NCBI GenBank assembly: GCA_005223045.1
Contig: NJBM01000002.1
Coordinates: 372,001 to 436,000, forward strand
From: Planctomycetes bacterium B3_Pla
Lineage (GTDB): Bacteria > Planctomycetota > Phycisphaerae > Sedimentisphaerales > Anaerobacaceae
Direction of reading: 5' to 3'
DNA length: 64,000 bases
A program made the position numbers and the translations under genes. A model generated the notes under the pieces. The model was given only the letters and a program-made list of their open reading frames with translations. It was not told where the DNA came from and searched no databases. Positions within the stretch are counted from its first letter, which is position 1. Every line of letters begins with the position of its first letter. This document shows, piece after piece, positions 1-8,446 of this stretch.

Positions 1-2007
1 CCTTCGGTGTTTTCCGGTTCCGTGCCGGTATCGTCGTCGGTCTGTTCGGTATCGGGGCTTTGCTCGGGCTGCTCACCCGGAGCCTGATCTGATTCTTGCG
101 GTGTTTCTGCGCTGTTGTCTGTTTGCGGAGGATCCTGCGTCACTTCAGCTTCCGGAGCCTCGGCTGCGGTCTCGGGCTGCCGGTCCTGCTGCTCATCTGA
201 GGCGCCCGGCCCGGTATCGTCGGCCTTGCCTTCGTCGGTCGCCTGGGTTTCATCGGGTTTTTGTTGCAGTTTTCTGAATTGGTCCGCGTCGGCATCGGAA
301 AGGACCTTCTCTGGCCCTGCCGGGACACTCTTGCGGTCCGATTCGGCCGCCTCCTCTTCGGCGGCCCATCTGACCCTGCGCAGACTCAAACCGATCTTAC
401 GGGCATCACTGTCAACCTTAAGGATCTTCACTTCGACTTCGTCGCCCACTGTGACAATGTCCTGGGGTTTATCAATCTTGTGGTCGGCAAGCTCGGAAAT
501 GTGCAGCAATCCCTCCAACTCCGTTTCAAGCTCAACAAACGCACCAAAATTGGTGAGCTTTGCCACTTTGCCTTTGATGATGTGCCCCGGGATATATTTA
601 TCCGGGATAGCACGCAGCCAGGGGTCTTCGGTCATCTGTTTTATGCCCAGCGATACCCGCCTTTTCTCTTCATTGACTTCAAGGACAATACATTTGACTT
701 CCTGACCCTTTTGCAGGGCCTCGCCGGGATGGCTGTGCTTTCTCGTCCAGCTCAGGTCCGATATGTGGACCATTCCGTCGATGCCGGGCTCTATCTCCAG
801 AAAAGCGCCGAAGTTGGCCACGCTTCGCACCTTGGCGGTCACAACTGCTCCTGCCGGGTATTTCTGAGAAGCTATCGCCCACGGATTAGTCTGGGTTTGC
901 TTGAGACCCAATGAGATTTCCTGCTTTTCCTTGTTGACGCTCAAGACGACGACCTCTATTTCGTCTCCGAGATTGACCAGCTCGCCCGGATGCGCCAGTC
1001 GCCTGGTCCAGCTCATCTCGCTGATATGCACTAATCCCTCGATGCCGTCTTCAAGCCGGATAAAGACGCCGTAGTTCATTACGTTTACGACCTTGCCCTT
1101 GACCTTTGCTCCGATCGGGTAGCGATGTTCGACATCATCCCAGGGACTGGACGTCTTCTGCTTCAAACCCAGCGAAATTTTCTCGTGCTCTTTATCGACG
1201 CCGACGACAATGCACTCTATCTCCTGGTCAAGCTCGACAACTTCCGACGGGTGCGAAATTCTGCCCCAGCTCAAATCGGAGATATGCAGCAGGCCGTCCA
1301 GACCGCCCAAATCCACGAACACGCCGAAATCGGCGATGTTCTTGACAATCCCCTTTCGCAGTTGCCCGACTTCGATTTCCGTTAATATTTTTTCCTTACT
1401 GCTGCGGCGTTCTTCCTCTATGAGTTTACGCCTCGATATGACAATATTTCTGCCTTCGACGTCGATCTTGAGAATCGTGCAATTCACTTCCTTGCCGATG
1501 AACCTGCTGATATCGCCGGGCTTTCTGATGTCAACCTGCGAAGCCGGCAAGAAGACAGGCACTCCAATATCCACGAGCAAACCGCCCTTGATTCGCCTTA
1601 TCACCTTGCCCTTGACAACGTCGCCCTCTTTTTTCGCATCGAGAATTGTCGCCCAGCCTCTAATAAGGTCGGCCTTGCGCTTGTTCAGCAGAACAAGGCC
1701 GCTTTCAGAATCCGTATCTTCAAGAAGAACGTCGATCTCTCTTCCCGGCTCTATTTCGTCAGGACCGTCAAACTCGCCCGCATCCACAATTCCTTCGCTT
1801 TTGAGGCCAACTTCCACAACAACGTCGTTGCCTATCTGCGATACGATTGTTCCTTTAAGAATAGTCCCGGGCAAACGCAGGTCCACCTTCGACTGCAGAG
1901 CTTCTTCCAGGAATTCATTTTCCTGTTCGCCGAACATCTCGCCGACCTGCTGATCGAGCTTATCTTCTGTCAATCCCAATTTGTTTACTATGTTTCGGTC
2001 AACCATA
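1..2007 (-). CDS. rpsA: 30S ribosomal protein S1 (3' end outside window)
   Basis: An open frame of 669 codons runs from ATG at 2007 to the window edge with no stop. The translation holds six S1 RNA-binding repeats. The first two are degenerate; repeats 3 to 6 carry the usual G-x-F-V-x-L and G-L-V/L-H-I-S-E/D-L cores. After roughly residue 540 it becomes a long acidic tail rich in Glu, Asp, Pro and Gln. S1 brings mRNA to the 30S subunit. Six repeats is the classic bacterial number; the acidic tail is an extension. A GAGGGA sequence lies about 9 nt before the ATG. ispH lies 245 nt upstream on the same strand, and a candidate promoter lies between the two. Certain as S1 family. Confidence 0.95.
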
Positions 2008-2156
2008 AAACCAAGTCCCTCTGTGGAGTCTGCTTTCCTGACTTATCGGCGCCCCACATTTACGCCGACAAGCCTCTGTGCGTTACGGCACAAATACAAG
2101 CCCTTCGGTTAGTTATATAGAACAATCCACCTGCCCACGCAGCAAATGGAACGGAC

Positions 2157-2185
2157 ATTATAACAATATTTCGCCAAAATGCCAC
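2157..2185 (-). promoter_or_regulatory. candidate sigma-70 promoter for rpsA
   Basis: On the minus strand GTGGCA (2180-2185) is followed by 17 nt and a perfect TATAAT (2157-2162). The start would fall near 2150, giving a leader of about 140 nt before the rpsA ATG at 2007. The -35 is only 4/6. Confidence 0.45.
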
Positions 2186-2252
2186 CATTAACATAAAGAA
2201 AATCCTAATTTTGCAGCAGCACGTTTGTTCACTTCGGGATGAGCTTTATACC

Positions 2253-3107
2253 TCATCCATCGCTGTGGTCGTAAACTTCCAAATTACTCACAAACTCGTT
2301 TATTATCCAATCAGGCGTCGATGCCCCCGCCGTAACGCCGGCCGTATTCTTGCCGGAAAGCACACTTTTGTCAAGTTCATCCCAGTTTTGCAGGTGAAAC
2401 GTGTGCTCATTCACTCTCTCGCAAAGCTCCGCCAATCTCCGCGTGTTGGCGCTTTGAAGACCGCCGAGGACAAACATGATCTCCACCCGCCTGCAGAGCC
2501 GGACGGCAGATTCCTGCCTTTTTATCGCCTCCCTGCACAAAGTGTTGATCACTTTCAACTCGCTAAAGTTCCTGCGTCCGATAGCGCCCAACATCCTGCC
2601 GACGTATTCCGGATTTTGAGTAGTCTGACAAACCACTCCCAGCCTGGCATTTGAGGGCAGCTTATGCAAATCCGACTCGTCGGCAATAACAACAACGTCC
2701 TTGGCGCAGCCCACAACCGCCCGGATCTCGGGATGATTTTCCTCGCCGATAATTACAACCTTGTAGCCGTCTCCTTCAAGCTCGCTTGCTATGTGCTGCA
2801 CCCTCTTGACCAGCACGCAAGTGGCATCGACAATATTGAGACCTTTTTCTTTCAGTCTGGATATCTGGTCGGGGGCGGCGCCATGAGAACGAATAAGAAC
2901 TGTCCCGGAGTGAATTTCTTCCACCTTGGCGACGGTCTTTAGCCCGCTCTTTGCCAGCCGGTCCACCACGTCTTTGTTGTGAATGATGGGGCCAAGGCTA
3001 TAAACATCATCTTCTTCGGCCAGAATTCCTTCAGCGACGCTGATGGCATTTCTGACGCCATGACAGAACCCACATTTTTCCGCAACCAAAACTTTCATAA
3101 TATCCAT
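2253..3107 (-). CDS. ispH: 4-hydroxy-3-methylbut-2-enyl diphosphate reductase (IspH/LytB)
   Basis: Last enzyme of the MEP isoprenoid pathway; a [4Fe-4S] protein that reduces HMBPP to IPP and DMAPP. Seen: the N-terminal FCHGV cluster Cys, DATC (followed by V, where most homologues have P), NTLC for the third cluster Cys, and the C-terminal V-T-A-G-A-S-T-P family signature. The length (about 284 aa) is normal. ATG at 3107 (MDIMKV) and ATG at 3098 (MKVLV) are both possible starts; the frame also extends to a TTG at 3131, which adds residues with no family counterpart. It is followed by rpsA in the same direction, a neighbourhood known from several bacterial groups. Confidence 0.93.
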   Translation of the reverse strand: MDIMKVLVAEKCGFCHGVRNAISVAEGILAEEDDVYSLGPIIHNKDVVDRLAKSGLKTVAKVEEIHSGTVLIRSHGAAPDQISRLKEKGLNIVDATCVLVKRVQHIASELEGDGYKVVIIGEENHPEIRAVVGCAKDVVVIADESDLHKLPSNARLGVVCQTTQNPEYVGRMLGAIGRRNFSELKVINTLCREAIKRQESAVRLCRRVEIMFVLGGLQSANTRRLAELCERVNEHTFHLQNWDELDKSVLSGKNTAGVTAGASTPDWIINEFVSNLEVYDHSDG

Positions 3108-3383
3108 ACACCAAAGCACAACAAGTTCCAAGTGCCGATTTGGGACAGTTTACGGCAAAATTCGAGCAGAATCCACTAAAACTTTCCTGTCCGGGAAAAG
3201 CCGGCGGAAAGACGCCGATATTTTGTAAAGTTTATTGTTGACGGGTAAAAGCAAATCGGTTTTATTTTATGATCGAGGTTGAGAAAGCCGGGTTTGCCGG
3301 CCCGTGGCGACCCGTAATTGTGTGCCGAGTATTTTAGGGAAGGTCAAAAGGATATTTCAATTTTCTTGGAAAGGAATTGAATC
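3108..3383. other. intergenic region between divergent ispH and ompA-like gene
   Basis: No gene seen. On the plus strand TTGACG at 3238-3243 is followed by AT-rich sequence (TTTATT at 3261-3266, spacer 17) that could be the promoter of the lipoprotein gene at 3384. Confidence 0.35.
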
Positions 3384-4157
3384 ATGCGAACTGTCAAAAT
3401 TTCAGCAATTTGCGTCATGTGCGCCTCTGTCCTGCTGATAACCGGCTGCAACGGGACTCAGGACCTGCGGATCCAAAACGAAAGACAGCAGGCGCTTATA
3501 GACCAGCTCCAGTCCGAGCTGGCGGCTAACAGTCTGGAGCTTGGGAAAGTGAAAAGACAGCTTGCCGCGGCCCAGCAGGCGGGCAACATCGACGCAGAGA
3601 CCCTACAGCAGAAGCTTGCCGCACTTGAAGCGGATCGAGCCAAGCTGCTGGAGCAGATTGCTGAGATGCAACAGAAGCTGCTGTTCGGAGGAGCGGCACT
3701 GCCGGTGGAACTGACTACTTTGCTGGAAGACTTTGCCAAAGACAATGACATGGTTACATACGACGCGAGCAGGGGCATTGTGAAATTCAAGAGCGATCTG
3801 CTCTTCGAGAGAGGCAGCGACAAAGTGGCGTCCTCGGCAGTGGCGGCCGTCAAAGCGCTTTCCGCAATTCTAAACTCCGAGCAAGCCAGGAAATTCGATG
3901 TCATAATAGCCGGTCACACGGACGATATGCGCATCGCCAGAGCTGACACGAAGGCGAAGCATCCCACCAACTGGCACCTCTCGGTTCACCGGGCGATATC
4001 CGTAAAGGATGTGATGGAGAGCAGCAATATGGAGCCAAAACGAATGAGCGTGCGAGGTTTTGGCGAGTACAGGCCGATAGCGGAGAATCTGCCCGGCAAG
4101 AAAGGGAATCCGCAAAACAGACGAGTGGAAATCTTCATTGTCCCCAAGGGAATGTAA
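3384..4157 (+). CDS. OmpA-family peptidoglycan-associated lipoprotein
   Basis: 257 aa. The N-terminus is a lipoprotein signal with lipobox L-I-T-G-C (Cys22). Residues about 27-100 are a charged, Gln/Leu-rich coiled coil. Residues about 120-255 form an OmpA/MotB-type peptidoglycan-binding domain with I-A-G-H-T-D-D, a W-x-L-S-x-x-R-A-like helix and the closing N-R-R-V-E-I-F-I segment. The arrangement (lipid anchor, coiled coil, OmpA domain) fits an outer-membrane protein that grips the cell wall. AAGGAA precedes the ATG at good spacing. ndk follows after a short repeat-like spacer. It could be called Pal-like, but no tol genes are nearby. Confidence 0.88.
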   Translation: MRTVKISAICVMCASVLLITGCNGTQDLRIQNERQQALIDQLQSELAANSLELGKVKRQLAAAQQAGNIDAETLQQKLAALEADRAKLLEQIAEMQQKLLFGGAALPVELTTLLEDFAKDNDMVTYDASRGIVKFKSDLLFERGSDKVASSAVAAVKALSAILNSEQARKFDVIIAGHTDDMRIARADTKAKHPTNWHLSVHRAISVKDVMESSNMEPKRMSVRGFGEYRPIAENLPGKKGNPQNRRVEIFIVPKGM

Positions 4158-4162
4158 GGGGA

Positions 4163-4215
4163 TTGTCGATTTGCGATTTGACGATCGGCAATCGAAAAGA
4201 AAATCGAAAATGCTG
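4163..4215 (+). repeat. ATCGAAAATC-type dispersed repeat before ndk
   Basis: Interleaved GATT/AATC units (GATTGTCGATTTGCGATTTG, then CGGCAATCGAAAAG and AAATCGAAAATG) form an imperfect inverted repeat that ends 5 nt before the ndk ATG. The same sequence type recurs at 19410-19475 and, inside a gene, at 37793-37832. Confidence 0.6.
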
Positions 4216-4219
4216 TTTT

Positions 4220-4693
4220 ATGGCAGAGCGCACTTTAATCATTGTCAAGCCGGACGCCGTGCAGCGGCATTTAGCCGGTCGGATAATCGAGAGGTTTGAA
4301 AGTAAGGGCCTGAAGCTTGTTGCGGCCAAGCTTATGCAGATCTCGGAAGAGCTGGCCCGCCGGCATTACGCAGCTCACAAAGACAAACCGTTTTTTGAAC
4401 GAGCGGTCAAATTTATGGCCTCGTCACCATCGCTCGTGATGATCTGGCAGGCCGACGGCATAGTTGATATTGTGCGCAAGATGATCGGCAGCACTTTTGG
4501 CTATGAGGCGCAACCCGGCACCATTCGCGGAGACTTTGGCTGCTCCCAGAGATACAATCTGATCCACGGCTCGGACAGCCCGGAATCGGCTCGGAACGAA
4601 ATCAAGATGTTCTTCACGCCCGATGAGATAGTCGATTATGACCTTGCGGACGCCGGCTGGCTGTACAGCACGAGAATTGGTCCGAAAAAATAG
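4220..4693 (+). CDS. ndk: nucleoside diphosphate kinase
   Basis: 157 aa from ATG at 4220. Transfers the gamma-phosphate from ATP to other NDPs through a phosphohistidine. The family landmarks are present: T-L-x-I-V-K-P-D-A-V at the N-terminus, R-G-D-F-G, and N-L-I-H-G-S-D-S, whose His is the phosphorylated residue. A frame starting at 4163 exists, but its extra 19 residues are encoded by the repeat just upstream and have no family counterpart. No good Shine-Dalgarno sequence is visible before 4220 because the repeat abuts the start. Confidence 0.94.
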   Translation: MAERTLIIVKPDAVQRHLAGRIIERFESKGLKLVAAKLMQISEELARRHYAAHKDKPFFERAVKFMASSPSLVMIWQADGIVDIVRKMIGSTFGYEAQPGTIRGDFGCSQRYNLIHGSDSPESARNEIKMFFTPDEIVDYDLADAGWLYSTRIGPKK

Positions 4694-4696
4694 TGC

Positions 4697-4757
4697 AGCG
4701 TTTAGCGTATAGGCTCTTATCCGCTAAACGCTAAACGCTATCCGCTATATGCTATAA
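4697..4757. repeat. short tandem/inverted repeat (CGCTAAACGCTA type)
   Basis: GTTTAGCGTATAGG is followed by CGCTAAACGCTAAACGCTAT and CCGCTATATGCTATA, forming an imperfect palindrome directly after ndk. It may act as a transcript end. Another member of the collection of short repeats in this window. Confidence 0.55.
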
Positions 4758-4796
4758 TTGGCCTGCACCGCGAATATGCATTTCTCAAACTTGTTC

Positions 4797-4825
4797 TTGA
4801 CAGAGAGGGTCCTAAAAGCTATAAT
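4797..4825 (+). promoter_or_regulatory. near-consensus sigma-70 promoter of TPS gene 1
   Basis: TTGACA (4797-4802), 17-nt spacer, TATAAT (4820-4825): both hexamers are perfect. The leader to the ATG at 4959 is about 128 nt and resembles that of the paralogue at 8447 (shared GAGGGAG, TTTGCCCG, CCAA and a purine-rich RBS). Confidence 0.85.
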
Positions 4826-4958
4826 AGTAACTACCGGGGTGGATACCGGCGTGTTGAGGGAGATATTGCACGTTTGCCCGCCAGCGTAGTGGGGAGTGGT
4901 ATATAGCACATGGACGGATCCAAAAACACAATTGTTACTTTGACCAAGGGGAAGGCTG

Positions 4959-7900
4959 ATGGAAGGTGTAGCAAGAAAACTCAAAAGGCGGTATTTTAGG
5001 AAGGCTATCATATATTTCCTGACGTGTTGCCTGATCCTGAACACGTCGCTGCCGGCCGTGCTGGCTCTCGAATCGGGGAATATCATCAACTCTTCCGGCA
5101 TTATTGGCACGCCCACGTGGGGTGACCACACAATCATAGACACCGACCACGGAGCAATCATCAACTGGAACAATTTCAACACAAGCGGCACGCAGTCTGT
5201 CGGATTCAACCAGTACAAGAGCGGGATTTTGAGCAGCAACTCGGCAGTGCTCAACCGGATAACCTCCGGGACGGTTCCAACGGAGTTTAACGGCGCCCTG
5301 AACGCTAATGGCCGGGTATTTATTGTTAATCCGGCCGGAATCATCTTCGGCGCCGGCTCGACCATCAACGTCACGCAGTTGGTCGCCTCCGGCCTGAACA
5401 TGTCCAACGACGCATTCAACGCCGTCCTGGATGAGCACAGCGGCCAGATGGAATTCTCGGGCGGCAACGGGAAAGTGACAAACAGCGGCTCAATCCGGGC
5501 CGACAGCGTCTATCTTGTAGGCTCGAAGGTCAACAATCAAGGCATAATCAGAGCTCAGAACGGATTGATTGTAATGGCTGCCGGCGATCACGTGTTTCTT
5601 GCACAGGATGGCAGCAACGTCGCGGTCCAGCTCGACGCAGATCCCGGGGATACGGTTCCCGACGTTCAGAACAGCAGCGTAATCAACGCCACCGGCGGAA
5701 CAGTAGTCCTTGCCGCCGGGGACACCTTTTCCAGGGCCATCAACAACGTTGGCACGATCAGCGCATTGGGCGGTACAGTAACGGCCCGGGCCGCACGCAT
5801 CGAGAACAATGGTATCATTAATGTCAGCAGCGGCACCGATGGAGGCAACATAAACATCACCGGGATCGAGGAAGTGGTCTTTGATCCTGATGTCCCGACG
5901 GGCAGCGCCGTGGCCGAAGCCGGACCTGACGGAAACGGCGGAACGATAACCATAGAATCCGAGGGTACGGTCACTATCGGTGAGAACGCCAGGATCTCGG
6001 CGGCCGGCGGCAGCAACTCAGGCGACGGCGGAGTTGTGAAAATCACCGGCGAGCACTTTTCAATCACCGGCGGGATTGACGCTTCTCCTCGCAATAAAGA
6101 TTACGAAGCGGGCAGGTTGGAGATACATGCTCCGACCGTCAATATCCTGGACGGAGCAGGAACAGGCGCCCTGGACACCGTTTACGAGCAGGATTTCGAG
6201 ACCCTCTCGGACAAAGGAACGGGCCTTGCAATCTATGCAGAGAAAGACATTGTTGTATCCGATATCCTCGACGGCGAAATCAAGGGCCGCTTCGGGAACA
6301 TCGAGCTTCACGCTACGGGTGCAGGCAGTTCGGTTTCGTTCGAGGACACGAGCGATACAATAAGCACCACTCTTGGCGATATCATTATCGAAGCGGGCGG
6401 GGCCGGCATCGACATCGGCAATCTTCAGACCGCCAAAGACTTATCCGATATTCAACCCACTCCCGGTCAAATCAGCCTGACGACCACCAACGGAGGCGAC
6501 ATAACCGCCGAGAATCTAATCATCAAAGACGGGTGGGGTCATGCCAAGATAAACGTTGACGCTTCCGGCGGCCTGACCGTCAACGGCGACGTTGTTGTTG
6601 GAAGAGACTCTGCGATACTTAATGTGCCGCTTACCTCAGAGGCACAGGCCATAATATCTCTAAGTGCCGGCAACGATGTCGTACTGCACGGCGACGTTCG
6701 TGCCGACGCTCAAGGCGCACACGAGGGCGCCGAAGGCGGCGTAAGCAAAGCTTATATAGCGATTACTTCGGGCACAAACGACATGTTGACCGGAGATGTG
6801 ACCATAAACGGAGACCTGGTCGCTACGGCCGCAGCCACCGACCAGGGAACATCCGAGGCGACAATCGAGATAGATGCATGGGGCCTTGTTCACTGGGGGC
6901 CTGAAGCCGCAGATCCCGTGGCCGAGGCCGACGCCTGGACGGTTCGTGTCGAGAGCAAAGAGTCCGCCATCGAGACAAACGAGGACGGCGACGTTGCGCA
7001 GATAATCGTCAACGAACAGGGCAACGTAGCGGGCCTGACCGGGCTGCCTGACCTTGTCGAAACACAGATGGATAATCCTGTCGAAGGCAACGTGCTGACC
7101 AACGACATTGACCCTGAAGGCGAGGCGCTGACGGCGACATTGGTTGACGGCCCTCTATACGCCAAATCGTTCACACTTGACGACGACGGCAGCTATAGCT
7201 ATACGCCACAAGCAGGCTACGTCGGAACCGACAGCTTCACGTACACAGCCTCTGCCGGCGGAGAGACTACCGTCCCGGTTTTGGTAACGATTACCATAAC
7301 CAACGACCTGCCCACGGCGATTAACGATATGACCTTAGCTACTATCAACACCGCCACTATTATCAACGTGCTGGCCAACGACATTGATCCGGACAAGGAC
7401 CCGCTTAAGGTCAAATCGTTTTTCTACGAAGGCGCCGGAACTCTGGTGCTCAATGCGAACGGGACCTTCACTTACACGCCAGCCAAGGGCTTCGTAGGAC
7501 AAGAGACTTTCACTTATAGGGCCACTGACGGCCAGATTGGCGACTATGTTATTCAAGCAAAGGTGACCGTTAGGGTCGGCCAGAGACCCGTGCCGTCTGA
7601 GTTCTATATGCCGGCCGGGCCGGGTCCGGACAAAACAGAAATAAGAGTTTCCGGTTGCCCGGCGTTGATGAAGTGGGCGGCCAAGGAGCTTGGTGTCGAC
7701 AGAAAAAGGCTGGAGGTCTGGAGTGTGAACGGCCTGGCCTCCGCAAGAGGCATCCAGCCGTGCGACGCTTGCTCCGGTCTTCAGACGGCCGCCGCAATCC
7801 TCTCGGATCCCGATGGGACTCACATAGCCGCACTGGCGCAGGTCATAAATGAATTCGCTGCGAGTACCGCCCCGATGAGCGAGGAGCTGGCGTCATACAT

Positions 7901-8162
7901 TGCAAACCGGGTCGCACGCGACTTTAAAGCCCGAAAAGACTATATGCTGGCTGGAGAATACTTCGGCGCTCTTGCCGATTATGTTACCATCCTGAACAGG
8001 CAAATGGGCTTCTCAGTCGAAGAATCGGTACAGATGACAACCGAGAAATACGTTGTTCCACTGGTTGAAAGCGGCAATGAAGGCGTCGCTTCCTACATGG
8101 CGGTGAGATTGGATGCTCTGAGTGTGTTTCTGACGGTCTTGACCTTGAACCAGGTAAATTAA
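4959..8162 (+). CDS. TPS-domain (filamentous haemagglutinin-like) giant exoprotein 1
   Basis: 1067 aa. Residues 1-36 are a long, basic signal peptide (RRYFRKAIIYFL, then L-P-A-V-L-A). Residues about 37-250 are a haemagglutination-activity (TPS) domain with the N-P-A-G-I motif in the position of the usual N-P-N-G-I. A Gly/Asn-rich beta-helix follows to about 690. Two cadherin-like repeats (V-L-T-N-D-I-D-P, V-L-A-N-D-I-D-P) span about 699-870. The last 170 residues start with S-G-C-P-A-L-M-K-W-A-A and contain P-C-D-A-C; this part is shared with the neighbour and not recognised. AAGGGGAAGG precedes the ATG. TPS proteins normally need a TpsB/Omp85 transporter; none is encoded here. Probably a secreted or surface adhesin. 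Confidence 0.85.
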   Translation: MEGVARKLKRRYFRKAIIYFLTCCLILNTSLPAVLALESGNIINSSGIIGTPTWGDHTIIDTDHGAIINWNNFNTSGTQSVGFNQYKSGILSSNSAVLNRITSGTVPTEFNGALNANGRVFIVNPAGIIFGAGSTINVTQLVASGLNMSNDAFNAVLDEHSGQMEFSGGNGKVTNSGSIRADSVYLVGSKVNNQGIIRAQNGLIVMAAGDHVFLAQDGSNVAVQLDADPGDTVPDVQNSSVINATGGTVVLAAGDTFSRAINNVGTISALGGTVTARAARIENNGIINVSSGTDGGNINITGIEEVVFDPDVPTGSAVAEAGPDGNGGTITIESEGTVTIGENARISAAGGSNSGDGGVVKITGEHFSITGGIDASPRNKDYEAGRLEIHAPTVNILDGAGTGALDTVYEQDFETLSDKGTGLAIYAEKDIVVSDILDGEIKGRFGNIELHATGAGSSVSFEDTSDTISTTLGDIIIEAGGAGIDIGNLQTAKDLSDIQPTPGQISLTTTNGGDITAENLIIKDGWGHAKINVDASGGLTVNGDVVVGRDSAILNVPLTSEAQAIISLSAGNDVVLHGDVRADAQGAHEGAEGGVSKAYIAITSGTNDMLTGDVTINGDLVATAAATDQGTSEATIEIDAWGLVHWGPEAADPVAEADAWTVRVESKESAIETNEDGDVAQIIVNEQGNVAGLTGLPDLVETQMDNPVEGNVLTNDIDPEGEALTATLVDGPLYAKSFTLDDDGSYSYTPQAGYVGTDSFTYTASAGGETTVPVLVTITITNDLPTAINDMTLATINTATIINVLANDIDPDKDPLKVKSFFYEGAGTLVLNANGTFTYTPAKGFVGQETFTYRATDGQIGDYVIQAKVTVRVGQRPVPSEFYMPAGPGPDKTEIRVSGCPALMKWAAKELGVDRKRLEVWSVNGLASARGIQPCDACSGLQTAAAILSDPDGTHIAALAQVINEFAASTAPMSEELASYIANRVARDFKARKDYMLAGEYFGALADYVTILNRQMGFSVEESVQMTTEKYVVPLVESGNEGVASYMAVRLDALSVFLTVLTLNQVN

Positions 8163-8219
8163 AGGTTATCGATCGGTTTTTGATCGGCCCAAATAGACAA
8201 TTTCACGTCAAATGACACA

Positions 8220-8256
8220 AGCGGCAGGATTGTTCCGACATATCCCGCCGCTTTTT
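8220..8256 (+). terminator. Rho-independent terminator after TPS gene 1
   Basis: GCGGCAGGAT pairs with ATCCCGCCGC around a loop of about 11 nt and is followed by TTTTTC. Confidence 0.75.
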
Positions 8257-8282
8257 CTATAGGCAAATCGCACATTTATTCC

Positions 8283-8311
8283 TTGACAAGTGAAGTCGTA
8301 AAAGGTATAAT
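8283..8311 (+). promoter_or_regulatory. near-consensus sigma-70 promoter of TPS gene 2
   Basis: TTGACA (8283-8288), 17-nt spacer, TATAAT (8306-8311), with the same context (TAAAAG before the -10, AGT after it) as the promoter at 4797. The leader is about 130 nt. Confidence 0.85.
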
Positions 8312-8446
8312 AGTTTTATAGAATTGGGACGAGTCATTCGAGGGAGTTTTTTTACACATTTGCCCGGCGGCGGAGTCGGGATGTACACACATAGCGTAAG
8401 GACGAGCCAAGGAAAACAGTTATTACTTTTACTTAGGGGATGGGCG

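Noticed and set aside
4797..4958. Cyclic-di-GMP (GEMM) or other known riboswitch in the TPS leaders
   Set aside because: The conserved blocks do not fit the GEMM core or any other riboswitch consensus I know; kept only as an unexplained shared leader.
8324..8446. Longer start for TPS protein 2
   Set aside because: It would begin at a TTG about 6 nt after the predicted transcript start. The paralogue has no matching coding extension, and a good RBS precedes 8447.
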